Assembly (NCBI GenBank): GCA_036787955.1
Contig: DAIQOI010000009.1
Coordinates: forward strand, 62,001 to 126,000
Length of the DNA: 64,000 nt
Source of the DNA: UBA2336 sp036787955
Lineage (GTDB): Bacteria > Bacteroidota > Bacteroidia > Cytophagales > Cyclobacteriaceae
Direction of reading: 5' to 3'
This document shows, one piece after another, positions 8,215-16,790 of the stretch. The first letter of the stretch is position 1. Each line of letters starts with the position of its first letter. The position numbers and the translations under genes are program-made. Under the pieces are notes generated by a model. It saw nothing but the letters and a program-made list of their open reading frames with translations. It did not search any database and had not been told where the DNA came from.

Positions 8215-9897
8215 ATGAAAAATCTTATCCAGTTCATATTCCTGATCATTCTTGCTGCCTGCAAACCCGATACCTATGATATCATCATCCGCCAGGGAAC
8301 CATTTATGACGGTTCCGGCAACAACCCTTACGTTGCCGATATCGGCATTAATGCCGATACCCTGGCCGTGATTGGCGATTTACGCCAGGCCAAAGGCAAA
8401 ACAGAAATCAACGCCAAAGGCCTGGCTGTAAGTCCGGGTTTCATCAACATGCTGAGCTGGGCTACCGAATCGCTGATCATCGATGGTAACTCGCAGTCCG
8501 ATATCCGGCAGGGTGTTACACTGGAAGTCTTTGGCGAAGGCTGGTCAATGGGACCACTTAATGATAAAATGAAATCCGACATGCGCGAAGCCATGCGGCG
8601 CAACCCCGACTGGAAATACGACATTGACTGGACAACATTGGGTGAATACCTGGAATCGCTGCACCGCCGAGGCGTTGCACCCAACATTGCTTCATTTGTG
8701 GGAGCCACCACGGTTCGGATACATGAAATAGGACATGCCAAACGCCCGCCCTCTAAAGAAGAAATGGAGCGCATGAAAAACCTGGTGAGGCAGGCCATGG
8801 AAGAAGGCGCCCTGGGTGTTGGCTCATCGTTGATCTATGCTCCGGCCAATTATGCGTCAACCGAAGAACTTATCGAGCTGTGCAAAGTTGCTGCCCAATA
8901 CGGTGGCATGTACATCACCCACATGCGCAGCGAAGGCAATGCCATTTTTGAAGCCGTGCAGGAAACCATCCGCATTGCCCGCGAAGCTGGATTGCCGGCC
9001 GAAATCTACCACCTGAAAATGGCCGGACAGGCCAACTGGTGGAAACTGGATTCGGTAATCAGCATGATTCAACAGGCCAACCGGGATGGCGTTAAAATCA
9101 CTACCGATATGTACACCTACACGGCCGGAGCCACCGGACTGGACGCCTCCATGCCACCGTGGGTGCAGGAAGGTGGCATGAAGGAATGGATTAAACGAAT
9201 TCAAAACCCGGCCATACGCAAACAGGTGCTTGCCGAGATGCGCACACCATCGAACAACTGGGAAAATCTGCTGCTCATGGCCGGTGGACCTGACAGGGTG
9301 TTATTACTCGATTTTGCCAACGATTCGTTAAAGCGGTTTATCGGAAAAACGCTGGCAGAGGTGGCCGAAATACATGGAAAGTCGCCCGAAGAAACCGCTT
9401 TGGATCTGGTAATAGCCGACAGTACACGTGTAGGTACAGCCTACTTTATGATGAGTGAAGAAAACGTGAAGCGCCAGATTGCCCTGCCCTTCATGAGCTT
9501 CGGATCAGATGCCGAATCGGGTGCGACTGAAGGTGTATTCCTTAAAAGTAACACGCACCCACGTGCCTATGGCAATTTTGCGCGACTGCTGGGCAAATAT
9601 GTGCGCGATGAGCAGGTGATACCGCTGCGGGAAGCCATTCGCAGGCTCACCTCACTGCCGGCATCAAACCTCAAGATCCAGAAACGGGGCTGGCTCAAGC
9701 CCGGGTATTTTGCCGATGTGGTTATTTTCGACCCGGAAAAAATTCAGGACCACGCCACCTTCGAAAAACCGCACCAGTATTCAACCGGTGTAGTGCACGT
9801 GTTTGTAAATGGAGTGCAGGTATTAAAGAATGGCGAACATACGGGCGCCCGGCCGGGCAGGGTGGTGCGCGGACCAGGATGGCGTAAACCGGAATGA
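8215..9897 (+). CDS. D-aminoacylase-like amidohydrolase lipoprotein
   Basis: A 560-residue amidohydrolase-fold protein. The first 16 residues form a lipoprotein signal ending in the lipobox ILAAC, so the enzyme is probably anchored in the envelope. The segment DIIIRQGTIYDGSGNNPYVADIGI and the C-terminal LKPGYFADVVIFDPEKI are typical of N-acyl-D-amino-acid deacylases and dihydroorotase-like hydrolases. GALGVGSSLIYAPANYAS and THMRSEGN carry family metal-site context. The first HxH is replaced (PGFINMLSWATE instead of PGFIDxHxH), so metal binding may differ. The stop overlaps the next gene's start (ATGA), suggesting coupling. Confidence 0.82.
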   Translation: MKNLIQFIFLIILAACKPDTYDIIIRQGTIYDGSGNNPYVADIGINADTLAVIGDLRQAKGKTEINAKGLAVSPGFINMLSWATESLIIDGNSQSDIRQGVTLEVFGEGWSMGPLNDKMKSDMREAMRRNPDWKYDIDWTTLGEYLESLHRRGVAPNIASFVGATTVRIHEIGHAKRPPSKEEMERMKNLVRQAMEEGALGVGSSLIYAPANYASTEELIELCKVAAQYGGMYITHMRSEGNAIFEAVQETIRIAREAGLPAEIYHLKMAGQANWWKLDSVISMIQQANRDGVKITTDMYTYTAGATGLDASMPPWVQEGGMKEWIKRIQNPAIRKQVLAEMRTPSNNWENLLLMAGGPDRVLLLDFANDSLKRFIGKTLAEVAEIHGKSPEETALDLVIADSTRVGTAYFMMSEENVKRQIALPFMSFGSDAESGATEGVFLKSNTHPRAYGNFARLLGKYVRDEQVIPLREAIRRLTSLPASNLKIQKRGWLKPGYFADVVIFDPEKIQDHATFEKPHQYSTGVVHVFVNGVQVLKNGEHTGARPGRVVRGPGWRKPE

Positions 9898-10556
9898 TGC
9901 TGGCTGAAAAAATTCTTTCTTTTTTAGGCAAACTTCAGCCCCCGCCCTTACCTCCGGGCATAGCCGTTATGAACCCCTACCGGGATAAAGTGGCATGGGA
10001 TCTTTGCAACACTTTCTACCGGAAATTTTATTCCGATGCGAAGCCACGAACCCTGGTTTTGGGTATCAATCCGGGTCGCTTTGGCGGAGGAATTACCGGC
10101 ATCCCGTTTACCGATCCGGTTAAGTTGAGCCGGTATTGTGGCATACCCAACTCACTGCCACAACGCGCAGAGCTATCGGCCGATTTCATTTACCAGGTAA
10201 TTGAACAGGCCGGGGGGCCGGAGAAATTTTACAGCAAAGTTTATATCAGTGCAGTATGCCCGTTGGGTTTTACCCGGCACGGAAAAAATATCAATTACTA
10301 TGACGACAAAAAACTTCTGGAGGCAGTAAAAGATTTTTGTGTACAGGCGCTTCAGCAACAGCTGGCTTTCGGTTTAAACCACGACAAAGTGTATTGTCTT
10401 GGCGAAGGCAAAAATTTTGAATTCTTAGTCCGGCTAAATGCCCATCATCAGTTTTTTAGAGAAATCATACCCCTCCCTCATCCCCGGTTCATCATGCAGT
10501 ACAAAAGAAAGGAGATAAAGAAATTTATCGGAAAGTACCTGCAAGCAATCACATAG
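9894..10556 (+). CDS. SMUG-type uracil-DNA glycosylase family protein (DUF4918)
   Basis: The 220-residue protein contains LVLGINPGRFGGGITGIPFTDP at about residues 59-80, which corresponds to the active-site motif of single-strand-selective uracil glycosylases (SMUG; GMNPGP...GVPFG). The second motif appears as PLPHPRF near residue 196. Such enzymes remove uracil or oxidised pyrimidines from DNA as the first step of base excision repair. It overlaps the upstream deacylase gene by four bases (ATGA), although the two functions are unrelated. Substrate preference is inferred from the family. Confidence 0.82.
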   Translation: MMLAEKILSFLGKLQPPPLPPGIAVMNPYRDKVAWDLCNTFYRKFYSDAKPRTLVLGINPGRFGGGITGIPFTDPVKLSRYCGIPNSLPQRAELSADFIYQVIEQAGGPEKFYSKVYISAVCPLGFTRHGKNINYYDDKKLLEAVKDFCVQALQQQLAFGLNHDKVYCLGEGKNFEFLVRLNAHHQFFREIIPLPHPRFIMQYKRKEIKKFIGKYLQAIT

Positions 10557-10595
10557 CTATATGACAGGCAGAAAGATTGCCGGAAGCACACCGGA

Positions 10596-10989
10596 TGGTG
10601 GAGCCGGAGAGAATCGAACTCTCGTCCAGAGAAGATGAACCCGCAGGTTCTACGTGCGTAGTTGCCTTTGTTTTTCGGGAGTTGCACGGCAGGCAACGGC
10701 CTGAACAACTCCTTAGTTGCGATTACTTAACCGCAGTGTGCAACGCACTGCAGCGCAGTTCTGCTTTACGACACCGCTGAACCAGCCCCGGCAGAACAGC
10801 GGAGCTGAGCGATGATGGCTTGGCGCGTCTTACGCGCCATAAGCCCAACCCAACGTCCTGTAGGATTAGGCAGCCATGGCGTAGTTAGTCTCGCCAGTTA
10901 TGTTTCGGAGTCAGTGGTTAAGGCTCTGAACCCCACGAGCCTGCACGCTGCTTGCGGCCTCATACAGCCTGTCAAAACCAGTCGGCCCC
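10596..10989 (-). ncRNA. ssrA: Transfer-messenger RNA (tmRNA)
   Basis: On the minus strand the 5' end GGGGCCGACTGGTTTTGACAGG and the 3' end GGTTCGATTCTCTCCGGCTCCACCA form the tRNA-like domain: GGGGCCG pairs with CGGCTCC (one G-U), and the CCA is encoded at 10596-10598. The tag frame, read from 10895 to the TAA at 10866-10868, gives GETNYAMAA and stop, close to the Bacteroidota GETNYALAA type. tmRNA rescues stalled ribosomes and marks the unfinished protein for proteolysis. The gene is divergent from dnaX. Confidence 0.95.
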
Positions 10990-11036
10990 ATTGCGCAAAC
11001 TATCAACAATACCGCACCGAAAACAGTTTCGGCATA

Positions 11037-11049
11037 TGCACAATGTGCA
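11037..11049. promoter_or_regulatory. Perfect 13-bp palindrome between ssrA and dnaX
   Basis: TGCACA and TGTGCA flank one central A, about 48 bases upstream of the tmRNA 5' end and 73 bases upstream of the dnaX start. It could be a regulator site for either gene, but there is no direct evidence for that. Confidence 0.3.
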
Positions 11050-11121
11050 AATATACTGAAATTCAGCCCGGCCCGGCTTTCCGGCTTGCCAGTTTTCGCC
11101 TATCCATTAACTTGCCGGCCA

Positions 11122-12234
11122 ATGAGCAATTTTGTTGTATCGGCACGCAAATACCGGCCTACGGGCTTTGATGAGGTGGTCGGACAGGAACATATCACCA
11201 CCACGCTGAAAAATGCCATCGAGACCAACAAACTGGCACAGGCTCTTTTGTTCTGCGGACCGCGCGGTGTTGGCAAGACCACCTGCGCCCGCATTGTAGC
11301 CCGGCTTATCAACGGCTTCGAAGAAAAAACCGAACTCAATGCACTGAATATTTTCGAGCTGGATGCCGCATCCAACAATTCCGTTGACGATATCCGCAAC
11401 CTCATCGATCAGGTGCGCTATCCTCCGCAATACGGTAAATACAAAGTGTATATTATTGATGAGGTCCACATGTTGTCGAATGCGGCCTTCAACGCATTTC
11501 TCAAAACGCTGGAAGAGCCCCCACCCTATGCCGTTTTTATTCTGGCTACAACAGAAAAGCACAAAGTTATCCCCACCATCCTGTCGCGGTGTCAGATTTT
11601 CGACTTCAACCGTATTCAGATAAGTGATATTGCAAGGCACCTGAAAAAAATCGCTGACCGCGAGGGTATTCCGGCCGAAGAAGAAGCCCTGCACCTCATC
11701 GCCCAGAAAGCCGATGGCGCCCTGCGCGATGCATTGTCCATATTCGACCTGATGGTAACCTATTCATCCGGGCAGGGCATTCGGTTTGCCGATGTACTCA
11801 ACACGCTCCACATACTCGACCACGACTATTACTTCAAAGTAGTTGATGCCTTGCTGGCTGAAAATCATACCGAGCCTTTGCTGTTATTCGATTCCGTTCT
11901 TCGTCAGGGCTTTGACGGCCATAATTTTATTGTCGGACTGGCCGAGCACTTCCGCAACCTTCTGGTGGCGCAGGATGCACGTACTGTTGAACTCATGGAG
12001 GTACCCGATTCCGTTAGGCAGCGGTATGCCACCCAGGCCAGCCGGACTTCCACATCGCTGTTGCTCTCCTGGCTGAACATTGCCAGCCAGTGCGACATCA
12101 ATTATCGCAGCAGCAAGAATCAACGCCTCACTGTGGAACTGGCGCTGATGAAAATGGCCTACGTAAATAACCTGATCCACCCCGAAGAACCTGTCGCAGA
12201 AGTGACAGGAAAAAAAAAAGCAATGAGCAACTGA
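11122..12234 (+). CDS. dnaX: DNA polymerase III gamma/tau subunit, zero-frame (gamma-like) product
   Basis: The clamp-loader ATPase begins at ATG 11122 (MSNFVVSARKYRP). Walker A GPRGVGKT is at about residues 47-54, followed by ELDAASNNSVDDIR, the Walker B region IIDEVHML and the sensor segment LATTEKHKVIPTILSRCQIFDF. The zero frame ends at TGA 12232-12234, just after ten consecutive A, giving 370 residues (domains I-III). The four-cysteine zinc module usually found between Walker A and ELDAASN is absent; the segment there reads INGFEEKTELNALNIF. Slippage at the A run would join this product to the downstream tau frame. Confidence 0.9.
   Translation: MSNFVVSARKYRPTGFDEVVGQEHITTTLKNAIETNKLAQALLFCGPRGVGKTTCARIVARLINGFEEKTELNALNIFELDAASNNSVDDIRNLIDQVRYPPQYGKYKVYIIDEVHMLSNAAFNAFLKTLEEPPPYAVFILATTEKHKVIPTILSRCQIFDFNRIQISDIARHLKKIADREGIPAEEEALHLIAQKADGALRDALSIFDLMVTYSSGQGIRFADVLNTLHILDHDYYFKVVDALLAENHTEPLLLFDSVLRQGFDGHNFIVGLAEHFRNLLVAQDARTVELMEVPDSVRQRYATQASRTSTSLLLSWLNIASQCDINYRSSKNQRLTVELALMKMAYVNNLIHPEEPVAEVTGKKKAMSN
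12210..12219 (+). other. dnaX: Run of ten A: probable dnaX slippage/frameshift site
   Basis: In the dnaX frame the run reads GGA AAA AAA AAA GCA, so AAA_AAA can slip by -1, as in the A-rich frameshift or transcriptional-slippage sites known in dnaX of Escherichia and Thermus. After a -1 shift the next codons read AGC AAT GAG CAA CTG and stay open to 12785. A small CCGG-CCAAA-CCGG hairpin starts about 17 bases downstream. A sequencing error in the homopolymer is the alternative. Confidence 0.6.
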
Positions 12235-12785
12235 ACCCGGCCAAACCGGAGGAATCAACCACGGTTATCACGGAAAACAAACCTGCTTCAGAAAAGCCTT
12301 CTTACCCTGAAACTCTTAGAACTTCGGCACCAAAACCACTTCGCACCCCGCGGATTTCTGTTCTGAACCGGACAACACACGAAGTAAAGTTAGTTGAAAA
12401 TGAAAAGCCGGCCGAAACACACTCAGACATGCCCGTGGAAGAGGAGCAATTTCGCACAGCCTGGAAAGAATTTGCCGAACAGCGAAAAGCCTATCAGGCA
12501 GAATATCATTTATTGCAGCAGCCCCTGGAGTTGAAGGATAACACGGCAGTACTTTACCTGCTTAACCCGGTGCAGGAAACGCTGCTTCAGGACCTGAAGA
12601 GCCAACTTACTGAATATCTGCGCAATCGCCTCCGCAATAAGTCCATTCAGATAAAGGGCGAACTGAAGGTGAGTGAAGGCCAAACCATGCTCTATACCAA
12701 CCGGGATAAATTAAATTACATGGCAGAAAAAAACCCAATGGTGCGTAATCTGATCAAATCACTCGGCCTGGATCCTGATTTTTAA
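12219..12785 (+). CDS. dnaX: dnaX tau C-terminal extension in the -1 frame
   Basis: Reading on in the -1 frame from the A run gives about 188 further codons without a stop. There is first a Pro/Thr/Lys-rich linker (KPEESTTVITENKPASEKP), then a compact domain from about 12429 (PVEEEQFRTAWKEFAEQRKAY...) ending LIKSLGLDPDF, which resembles the C-terminal DnaX domain of Bacteroidota. The full joined protein would be 554 residues, a normal tau length for the phylum. The first ATG in this frame is at 12429, but independent translation of that fragment is less likely than fusion. Confidence 0.75.
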   Translation, partial: SNEQLNPAKPEESTTVITENKPASEKPSYPETLRTSAPKPLRTPRISVLNRTTHEVKLVENEKPAETHSDMPVEEEQFRTAWKEFAEQRKAYQAEYHLLQQPLELKDNTAVLYLLNPVQETLLQDLKSQLTEYLRNRLRNKSIQIKGELKVSEGQTMLYTNRDKLNYMAEKNPMVRNLIKSLGLDPDF

Positions 12786-12835
12786 AAAACACTGCTGTGG
12801 CACGGTAACGTTGCCTGAATCTTGCTTTGTCAGAT

Positions 12836-13732
12836 TTATTTCTTCTCTTCAAAATTCTGGAATGAATAAAGGAATCCGATATTAAACAACTGATTCAGTT
12901 GGATGCCGTCTGCCTGATCGGAATCGTATAAGGCAATGATACCAAAGTTTACATTGAAGAATCTTCCCACTTTGGCCGCCAATGTCAGATCGAGGCGGTG
13001 ATCAATGTTATTTGAGGATAATGTCTCATAATTAGCAAACATCATGTAGCGCCATTTCAAATTTACATTCTGAAAAATATCTTTGTTGAAATCTGCCAAC
13101 AATTGGAAAGCCCACCATTCAAAACGGGTGTCGTAACCTGTTTCCACCCCATAAGGCGCAGTTGTGCTAATCGCGTCAAAGCGCCCATTATTATCGCGCA
13201 CGATGGTAATACGGGGCGTAAATGGCGAAAGGCGCATACGGAAAAATCTGGAAGGATGATATTCGGCACCCCAGGCCGAAGTAATAAAAGCCGGTGCAAA
13301 AAAATCGGATATTAAATTCCGCGAGTTATCGTCATTAAACCTGTAGCCAGGTGCAAACTGCGAAAGCAGGTTCAGGGACGAGAATAAATCCCATTTTTTA
13401 TTGACAGAATAACCTATTTTCGTATCCAGAAACAAACGATCTACGGTTTTTCGGAATCCCTGGCCCTGGTTCCGGATAAATCCGTACAGAAAATCCACCT
13501 CGTTGTCCCACGACAGTTTATCCTTTCGGTAACCAAGTTTGTAATTCAACAAACCGTTCAGGCCTACCGAGTTAATGCCACCGCCTTTCCAGTTGGATGA
13601 GAAGGAGGCCTGATTAAAATTCAGACCAAGAATAAATTTCTTCCTCCAATTGGTAACGGTATCGGGTTTTACAATCTGAGCACGGGCCTGACATAATCCC
13701 AGAACAACCAACAGGAATAATATCTTCTTCAT
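12836..13732 (-). CDS. DUF3078 domain outer-membrane-type protein
   Basis: A 298-residue secreted protein with a signal peptide ending at ARAQ (about residue 19). The rest consists of amphipathic beta strands with repeated aromatic ends, such as NWKGGGINSVGLNGLLNY and DLFSSLNLLSQFAPGYRF, the pattern of DUF3078 proteins of Bacteroidota, which are probably outer-membrane barrels. The C-terminus SYQNFEEKK is not a type IX secretion signal. Function unknown. It is transcribed on its own strand downstream of the response regulator. Confidence 0.82.
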   Translation of the reverse strand: MKKILFLLVVLGLCQARAQIVKPDTVTNWRKKFILGLNFNQASFSSNWKGGGINSVGLNGLLNYKLGYRKDKLSWDNEVDFLYGFIRNQGQGFRKTVDRLFLDTKIGYSVNKKWDLFSSLNLLSQFAPGYRFNDDNSRNLISDFFAPAFITSAWGAEYHPSRFFRMRLSPFTPRITIVRDNNGRFDAISTTAPYGVETGYDTRFEWWAFQLLADFNKDIFQNVNLKWRYMMFANYETLSSNNIDHRLDLTLAAKVGRFFNVNFGIIALYDSDQADGIQLNQLFNIGFLYSFQNFEEKK

Positions 13733-13790
13733 GGATGTAAAAATATTGAATGCGAAAAGTAGGATTAATTCTTACATCCCGAAAAAAGAC

Positions 13791-14207
13791 CTATAAGTTG
13801 TTTAGTCTTATTTCCTGCAAAGCCGTTTCCGTAAGTGGCTTGGTAATGAACTTGATGACGTGGTTGTTATTAACTATCTTATCGATGTCGCGCTTGTTAT
13901 CAGAACTGGAAAGTATGATTACCTTGCATTTGCTGCGCACCAGTTCACTGAATTTTTCAAATTCATACAGAAACACAAACCCGTCAACAACCGGCATGTT
14001 GATGTCCAGGAAGATAACCGATGGCAGATTCTCTGGTTTGCGTTCATTTTCTTTTAAGTAATCCAGGGCTGCCTTACCTGAATTTTTTATTTCAATTCGT
14101 TTTGAAAAGCCTGTTATTTCAATGATACGCTTGCTGATAAAATTATCCGTATCGTTGTCATCCACCAGCATGACCAAATCCACTGAATTTACTTCCGAGT
14201 ACACCAC
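13791..14207 (-). CDS. Single-domain response regulator (CheY-like)
   Basis: A stand-alone receiver domain of 138 residues: the acidic pair is in MLVDDND, the phospho-acceptor Asp in VIFLDINMPVVDG, the Ser switch in VIILSSSDN and the Lys in FITKPL. There is no output domain, so it relays phosphate or acts through protein contacts, often paired with a hybrid kinase elsewhere. The start is a GTG at 14205-14207; the first ATG lies inside the first strand at LVMLVDD and would remove part of the fold. Confidence 0.88.
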   Translation of the reverse strand: MVYSEVNSVDLVMLVDDNDTDNFISKRIIEITGFSKRIEIKNSGKAALDYLKENERKPENLPSVIFLDINMPVVDGFVFLYEFEKFSELVRSKCKVIILSSSDNKRDIDKIVNNNHVIKFITKPLTETALQEIRLNNL

Positions 14208-14322
14208 TGCTTCTGGTTTTTTAAAATTTAAGGCCCAAAGTTATTCTTTTAAAAACAATAATTTTTGCTCAACTCACAATCCTGTAACTCAGGTAATATT
14301 TTGATTCAATTTTATCAAAAAT

Positions 14323-16068
14323 TTACCGTTGGGCAATCTTCAGTTTTTCGCCCGGTGTTACTGAAAAGTCTTTTTTTCCGTTCCAGTCCATCAGTTCTTT
14401 AATGGTTACGCCATGCTGGCGGGCAATGGAATAAAGCGTATCGGCAGGCTTTACTTCATAAAGCTTGAATGCTGCAGCAGGCGGCACCTTCAATGTGTTT
14501 TCAGCCTGCACGGCCTTTCCATCCGGTAATGGTTCGTCAGGGGTCGTTGCTTCGTGTATTTTTTGCAATTGTGTGGGCTGGCTTACAGCCACTTTCAGCA
14601 ACTGACCGGGCTTGATGGGTTGGTCGGCAGCAAGATGATTGAGTTGCTGCAACTCATGAACTGACAGTCCATATTTTTTTGAAATCGCATAAAGGGTCTC
14701 CCCTGCCTGCACACGATGCACACTCGGTGACAGGGTGCTGCTCGTGGTTGTGCCCGAAACCGGCTCGCCCACCTGCTCAACGGCAACCAGATCAGAAGGC
14801 GGATCGGCAGTCCACGCAAAAGCGTCTCCCGTATCAACCTGAACCATGTTATCAGGCGAAACCGATTTTTTATCAGAACGCGTAAAATATATGGTTGTGC
14901 CAGCAGGCAATTTATCAGGTACACCCGGGTTCAGTTTGCGGAGTTTGTTCAGCGAAATGCCGTATTGCTGACTTACCCACCACAGCGATTCGCCCGGTTG
15001 CACAACATGATAGGCGGCCAATCCGGTTTTTCCGCGCTTGGGTCGGGTGTAATAAAACGATCCGGCAACAACTTTATCGGATATTGAACAATCGTTGTAA
15101 CGCAAAAACCGGCGCAGCGATAAACCAGCCTTTGCGGCAAGAGTTGCCCACGTGTCATTTTCGGCAGCAACAATTACGGGTATGCCGTTGCGTTGAGAAC
15201 GGTAATCGGGTTTATCGGTAAGGCCGGTGTGCGGGCGCGCAGCAGGGGCCGTGGCTACCGCAGCTGAGACGGTGCCGGTAACCGGCACTACCACAACATA
15301 CGGTTTATCATCGGGAATGGTATTTTTTCTGGCCCACATATTATAAGCTACCAGGTCACTTTCATTTACCTGCATTTCGCGGGCCACATCCGATAAGGTT
15401 TTTTGCCGGGCATCTACTGTAATAAGCTTTACTTCGGCTGGTCCCTGAACGGCCTGCTCAAATGCTATCTTATGGGCAAGAAATTTTTTCACATACCAGT
15501 AGGTAGAGCTGGTGATTTCCATATGTCGTGCACCACTCTCATAATCCTTTACACTCCGCATAACCGCACCGGCTCCCATCTGGTAGGCCTGTAACGCATA
15601 TATCCAGTTATTGAAATAGTAATTGTTCTTTTTCAGGTAACGGGCAGCTGCACGGGTTGATGAAACGATGTTCATCCGTTCGTCTACCTGGTCGTCCATG
15701 CGAAGGCCCATTTCCTGGGCAGTAAAATCCTTAAACTGCCAATAGCCAACGGCATTGGAAACCGACACGGCATCGGGTATGAGCGCGCTCTCCTGAAGTA
15801 CGAGGTATTTAAAATCATCCGGCACGCGTTCTTCCCGGAAAATTTGTTCGATGATGGGAAAATAAGTGCGTGCCCGCTGTACTTTCACCTCAAAGTGCTT
15901 TGCCGATCGGGTCAGTGCATTAACATCTTCTTGGATCTCCCTGCGTGCATCATCGCGGATGGTGAGTGTTATACCTGCTACCACCATTTTATGCGGAACT
16001 TCAGGGGACTGGGCCGCAACTAAAAAGTAGCCAGTCCATAAAAAACAAAAGGCTGCACTGCGTTTCAT
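14323..16068 (-). CDS. Membrane-bound lytic murein transglycosylase D-like, LysM repeats
   Basis: From the ATG at 16066-16068 (MKRSAAFCFLW) the protein has a signal peptide ending near VAAQ, which decides this start over a longer in-frame one that would overlap the upstream gene. The SLT domain follows, with the catalytic Glu in LQESALIPDAVS and the segment NAVGYWQFKDFTAQEMGL. Then come at least three LysM repeats (GESLWWVSQQYG, GETLYAISKKYG, ADTLYSIARQHG) that bind peptidoglycan. MltD-type enzymes cleave glycan strands to 1,6-anhydro products. The length of 581 residues is usual for Bacteroidota MltD. Confidence 0.9.
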   Translation of the reverse strand: MKRSAAFCFLWTGYFLVAAQSPEVPHKMVVAGITLTIRDDARREIQEDVNALTRSAKHFEVKVQRARTYFPIIEQIFREERVPDDFKYLVLQESALIPDAVSVSNAVGYWQFKDFTAQEMGLRMDDQVDERMNIVSSTRAAARYLKKNNYYFNNWIYALQAYQMGAGAVMRSVKDYESGARHMEITSSTYWYVKKFLAHKIAFEQAVQGPAEVKLITVDARQKTLSDVAREMQVNESDLVAYNMWARKNTIPDDKPYVVVVPVTGTVSAAVATAPAARPHTGLTDKPDYRSQRNGIPVIVAAENDTWATLAAKAGLSLRRFLRYNDCSISDKVVAGSFYYTRPKRGKTGLAAYHVVQPGESLWWVSQQYGISLNKLRKLNPGVPDKLPAGTTIYFTRSDKKSVSPDNMVQVDTGDAFAWTADPPSDLVAVEQVGEPVSGTTTSSTLSPSVHRVQAGETLYAISKKYGLSVHELQQLNHLAADQPIKPGQLLKVAVSQPTQLQKIHEATTPDEPLPDGKAVQAENTLKVPPAAAFKLYEVKPADTLYSIARQHGVTIKELMDWNGKKDFSVTPGEKLKIAQR

Positions 16069-16106
16069 AAGTTTAAAAAATTCAGCCTGAAAAAATGCCA
16101 TAAAAA

Positions 16107-16745
16107 TCAACACACCCTTCGCACCAGCAACAGGCCATCGCGCACCGGAAGGAGCACCTGCTCAACCCGCTTGTCGTCTCTTACTTTTTCATTAAACGCC
16201 TGCACGGCCCGCGTAACCTTGTCGGGATTATCCATCAGTACCTTACCACTCCACAATACATTGTCGGCCAGAATAAACCCATTCAAAGGTACAAGTTTCA
16301 TGGCAAAATCGTAATAGGTGCAGTAGTTTTCTTTATCGGCATCTATAAATATCAGATCGAACGGTCCGGTGAGTTGCGGCAGAATATCCAGTGCATTGCC
16401 TATGCGATAATCAATTGCATGATGATAAGCCGAGCGACTGAAATAGTTTCGCACCCGCTCTTCCAGTTCGGCATTTTTATCGATGGTAATCAGCTTTCCG
16501 CCGGGAGCCAACCCTTCGGCCAGGCACAGTGCCGAGTAGCCGGTATAGGTGCCGATTTCCAGGATGGCGTGGGGTTTAATCATAGTGCTAATCATGGCAA
16601 GCAGCCGTCCCTGCAGGTGTCCCGACAGCATGCGCGGCATAAGTACCTCGGCGTGTGTAACGCGGTTAATCTCCTTCAGTAAATCGCTTTCAGGAGAGGT
16701 GAACTGCTCGGCATAGCGTGCGATGGGTTCGGGTGTAATATCCAT
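16107..16745 (-). CDS. SAM-dependent O-methyltransferase (class I, CCoAMT-like)
   Basis: About 212 residues from the ATG at 16743-16745; a TTG three codons earlier is an alternative. Motif I reads LEIGTYTGYSALCLAEGL, followed by the acidic strand LITIDKN and the metal/catechol-site segment DLIFIDADKENY, all typical of caffeoyl-CoA O-methyltransferase-like enzymes. In bacteria these methylate catechol-like hydroxyls or tRNA 5-hydroxyuridine (TrmR type); the latter is a possible role here. The gene lies between the S24 repressor and mltD on the same strand. Confidence 0.87.
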   Translation of the reverse strand: MDITPEPIARYAEQFTSPESDLLKEINRVTHAEVLMPRMLSGHLQGRLLAMISTMIKPHAILEIGTYTGYSALCLAEGLAPGGKLITIDKNAELEERVRNYFSRSAYHHAIDYRIGNALDILPQLTGPFDLIFIDADKENYCTYYDFAMKLVPLNGFILADNVLWSGKVLMDNPDKVTRAVQAFNEKVRDDKRVEQVLLPVRDGLLLVRRVC

Positions 16746-16790
16746 ACCCTGCAAAGGTAGGGAATAACGGCAGCAGCAGGCAAAGCAAAA

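Noticed and set aside
10812..11171. 119-codon frame across the tmRNA
   Set aside because: It lies on the opposite strand of a well-folded ssrA gene and shows no protein family features.
12429..12785. Independent 118-residue gene
   Set aside because: Its sequence is the C-terminal DnaX domain and the frame is open back to the A10 run, so it is better explained as the tau extension.
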